From: Comamonadaceae bacterium
GTDB lineage: Bacteria > Pseudomonadota > Gammaproteobacteria > Burkholderiales > Burkholderiaceae_C
Assembly: GCA_021299875.1 (NCBI GenBank)
Contig: JAJTEW010000010.1
Location: forward strand, 1 to 64,000
Reading direction: 5' to 3'
Length of the DNA stretch: 64,000 nt
The translations under genes and the position numbers were made by a program. This document shows positions 62,537 to 64,000 of the stretch, in pieces. How positions within the stretch are numbered: the first letter of the stretch is position 1; every line of letters starts with the position of its first letter. The notes beneath the pieces are model-generated. The model was not told the DNA's origin. It saw only the letters and a program-made list of their open reading frames with translations, and ran no database searches.

Positions 62537-62649
62537 AAGCCCCGTGCGCTGGTTTTGACACAAATAAGCGCAATCCAAGGCTGCAAAGCTCAGGTTTTTG
62601 TCAGCAGGCCCTTCGAGTACCCATTTTTTGCCATTCACATCAAGGTTTT

Positions 62650-62683
62650 TTGACACAAACTTGTCACAATTGGCAATTAAAGT
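62650..62683 (+). promoter_or_regulatory. Pho box and -10 element of the pstS promoter
   Basis: TTGACAC-AAAC-TTGTCAC (62650-62667) is a strong 7+4+7 PhoB site, and TAAAGT (62678-62683) follows after ten bases as the -10. The leader to the start codon is about 60 bases. Confidence 0.8.
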
Positions 62684-62747
62684 CAGGTCAGTCATCAGCC
62701 ATTGGGTTGTTGATAAGAATTTTTTTGAACCTGCAACAGGAGCTGAA

Positions 62748-63770
62748 ATGCTGAAATTTAAATCCCTCGTGGCCGCCATCGGTCTGAGCGCTGTGGCTGC
62801 CACCACTTGGGCTGCCGACATCACCGGCGCAGGCGCGACATTCCCGTTCCCAATTTACGCCAAGTGGGCCGAAGCCTACAAAAAAGAGACTGGCGTGGGC
62901 TTGAACTACCAGTCGATTGGCTCTTCCGGTGGTATCCGTCAAATCCGCGCCAAGACCGTGGCTTTTGGTGCCACAGACGCGCCTGTCAGCGGTGCTGACC
63001 TGGACAAGGACGGCATGGTGCAGTTTCCTGCCATCATTGGTGGCACCGTGCCTGTGTTCAACCTGGACGGTTTTGGCAAGGGCGATCTGCGCGTGACCGG
63101 CCCCGTGTTGGCCGAAATGTTCATGGGCAAGATCAGCAAGTGGAACGACCCCAAGTTGGCCGCCTTGAACCCTGGCAAGCGCCTGCCTGACACCACCATC
63201 ACCGTGGTGCACCGCGCTGACGGCTCGGGCACCACCTTCAATTGGACCGACTACCTGGCAACTGTCAGTAAAGAGTGGATGGACACCGTGGGCCGTGGCG
63301 CCGCAGTCAAGTGGCCAGCCCCTACATCCGTGGGTGGCAAGGGCAACGAAGGTGTGGCTGCCAACGTGTCCCGCACCAAAGGCTCGATTGGTTACGTGGA
63401 ATACGCCTATGCCAAGAAAAACAACATCGCTGTGATGGCGCTGCAAAACAAAGCCGGCAACTATGTGATGCCTGACGACGAGACATTTGCTGCAGCAGCA
63501 GCCGGTGCCGACTGGTTCAGCGTGCCAGGTATGGGTCTGTCCATCGTGGACCAGCCAGGCGCCAAGTCTTACCCTGTCACCACAGCTTCGTTCATCTTGA
63601 TGTACAAGACGCCCGCCGACAAAGCCCAATCTGCAGAAGTGTTGAAGTTCTTTGACTGGTCTTTCAAGAATGGCAAGAAGATGGCGCTGGAATTGGAATA
63701 TGTGCCACTGCCTGATTCTTTGACCAATCAGATCCGCCAGCGTGTGTGGAACCAGATCAATACCAAGTGA
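62748..63770 (+). CDS. pstS: phosphate ABC transporter substrate-binding protein
   Basis: 340 residues with a Sec signal peptide cleaved near TWAAD. GAGATFPFPIYAKWAEAYKK, LNYQSIGSSGGIRQI, FGATDAPVSGADLDKDGMVQ and HRADGSGTTFNWTDYL are the phosphate-binding loops of PstS. It captures phosphate with high affinity, and arsenate with lower affinity, for the PstCAB permease. AGGAG precedes ATG 62748. A terminator-like hairpin separates it from pstC. Confidence 0.96.
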   Translation: MLKFKSLVAAIGLSAVAATTWAADITGAGATFPFPIYAKWAEAYKKETGVGLNYQSIGSSGGIRQIRAKTVAFGATDAPVSGADLDKDGMVQFPAIIGGTVPVFNLDGFGKGDLRVTGPVLAEMFMGKISKWNDPKLAALNPGKRLPDTTITVVHRADGSGTTFNWTDYLATVSKEWMDTVGRGAAVKWPAPTSVGGKGNEGVAANVSRTKGSIGYVEYAYAKKNNIAVMALQNKAGNYVMPDDETFAAAAAGADWFSVPGMGLSIVDQPGAKSYPVTTASFILMYKTPADKAQSAEVLKFFDWSFKNGKKMALELEYVPLPDSLTNQIRQRVWNQINTK

Positions 63771-63802
63771 TGGTTTGCAGGGTTGTTTGAACTGACCCTT
63801 GG

Positions 63803-63840
63803 CCACCGACGTTCTTGATGAATGTCGGTGGTTTATTTTT
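63803..63840 (+). terminator. hairpin terminator between pstS and pstC
   Basis: CCACCGAC (63803-63810) and GTCGGTGG (63824-63831) pair around a 13-base loop and are followed by TTTATTTTT. It should let only part of the transcription reach pstC. Confidence 0.85.
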
Positions 63841-63861
63841 CAGATCAGGTTCAATTTTTGT

Positions 63862-64000
63862 ATGTCTGCCGATAAGACCATGAACACCAACACATCCTCG
63901 ACTGCATCCGAAGCGCACAGTGCCAACATGGCAGCCGTTGCCAAGCGCCAGCGTCTTCAGGACGTTGTTTTTCACCGGACCACCCAGTCGTTTTCGCTTT
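63862..64000 (+). CDS. pstC: phosphate ABC transporter permease PstC, N-terminal start only
   Basis: The first 46 codons run off the window. The visible part, from ATG 63862 (in-frame ATG 63880 also possible), is a polar cytoplasmic N-terminus (AAVAKRQRLQDVVFHRTTQS) before the first membrane helix would begin. Position after pstS and the basic pre-helix segment support PstC; the diagnostic membrane part is not included. Confidence 0.8.
   Translation, partial: MSADKTMNTNTSSTASEAHSANMAAVAKRQRLQDVVFHRTTQSFSL

Noticed and set aside
1-64000. CRISPR arrays, insertion sequences, prophage or integrated element
   Set aside because: No spaced direct repeats, transposase-like or integrase-like proteins, or tRNA-flanked direct repeats were noticed.

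Overview
The window reads as a chromosomal segment of a betaproteobacterium, order Burkholderiales and most likely family Comamonadaceae (a Limnohabitans/Rhodoferax-like freshwater bacterium is my best guess). This rests on the tandem Bug-type (TctC) binding proteins, several TRAP transporters, moderately high GC, the style of DinB and GlnS, and the ppk-sixA-ppx and GNA1162-type lipoprotein loci. I see no rRNA, tRNA, insertion sequence, integrase, prophage or CRISPR array. Coding density is high and no gene-free gap exceeds about 225 bases. Start codons are inferred from context and ribosome-binding sites.

Region 1 (1-18,900) is mainly a D-glucuronate/D-galacturonate oxidation locus. It begins with the tail of queF and a decayed histone-deacetylase-like gene. 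A leftward run then carries gudD, garR, garL, udh, an lldD-type oxidase, dinB and a dienoyl-CoA isomerase-like gene. A FadR-type GntR regulator divides it from a rightward operon: a TRAP transporter (P, Q, M), a 2-hydroxyacid dehydrogenase, an amidohydrolase likely to be an aldarolactone isomerase, a beta-propeller lactonase, garD and two Bug binding proteins. Together they can import a uronate, oxidise it to the aldarolactone with Udh, open or isomerise the lactone, dehydrate galactarate (GarD) or glucarate (GudD), cleave the product with GarL and reduce tartronate semialdehyde to glycerate with GarR. An operator fitting the FadR-family consensus lies in the divergent promoter region, and a near match lies in front of gudD.

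Region 2 (18,900-36,600) is mixed: a hemerythrin, a DUF457-type membrane hydrolase, a PPOX flavoprotein, an orphan XRE antitoxin beside a HepT-MntA toxin-antitoxin pair, DUF924, glnS, a three-gene envelope lipoprotein operon (CsgG-like, DUF4810, DUF799/GNA1162) with a very AT-rich leader, an aspartyl protease, uppP, an MFS-SnoaL-crotonase operon, an Anbu proteasome-like peptidase coupled to an alpha/beta hydrolase, mutS and a CorC/HlyC protein.

Region 3 (36,600-49,160) holds housekeeping genes (inositol monophosphatase, trmJ, cysE, dnaG), an acyl-CoA synthetase, a Nudix hydrolase, a second TRAP transporter with an FAH-family enzyme and a divergent MarR regulator, an ABM protein and an HD-domain protein.

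Region 4 (49,160-64,000) looks like a phosphate-starvation island. An OlsB-like N-acyltransferase, ppk1 (followed by sixA), ppx, phoX and pstS (followed by the start of pstC) each have PhoB-box-like 7+4+7 direct repeats upstream. Inside the island is an arsenate-detoxification operon (GAPDH, arsJ, arsR) whose promoter also carries a Pho-box-like repeat overlapping an inverted repeat. The idea that phosphate scavenging is coupled here to disposal of co-imported arsenate is the most interesting hypothesis in the window.
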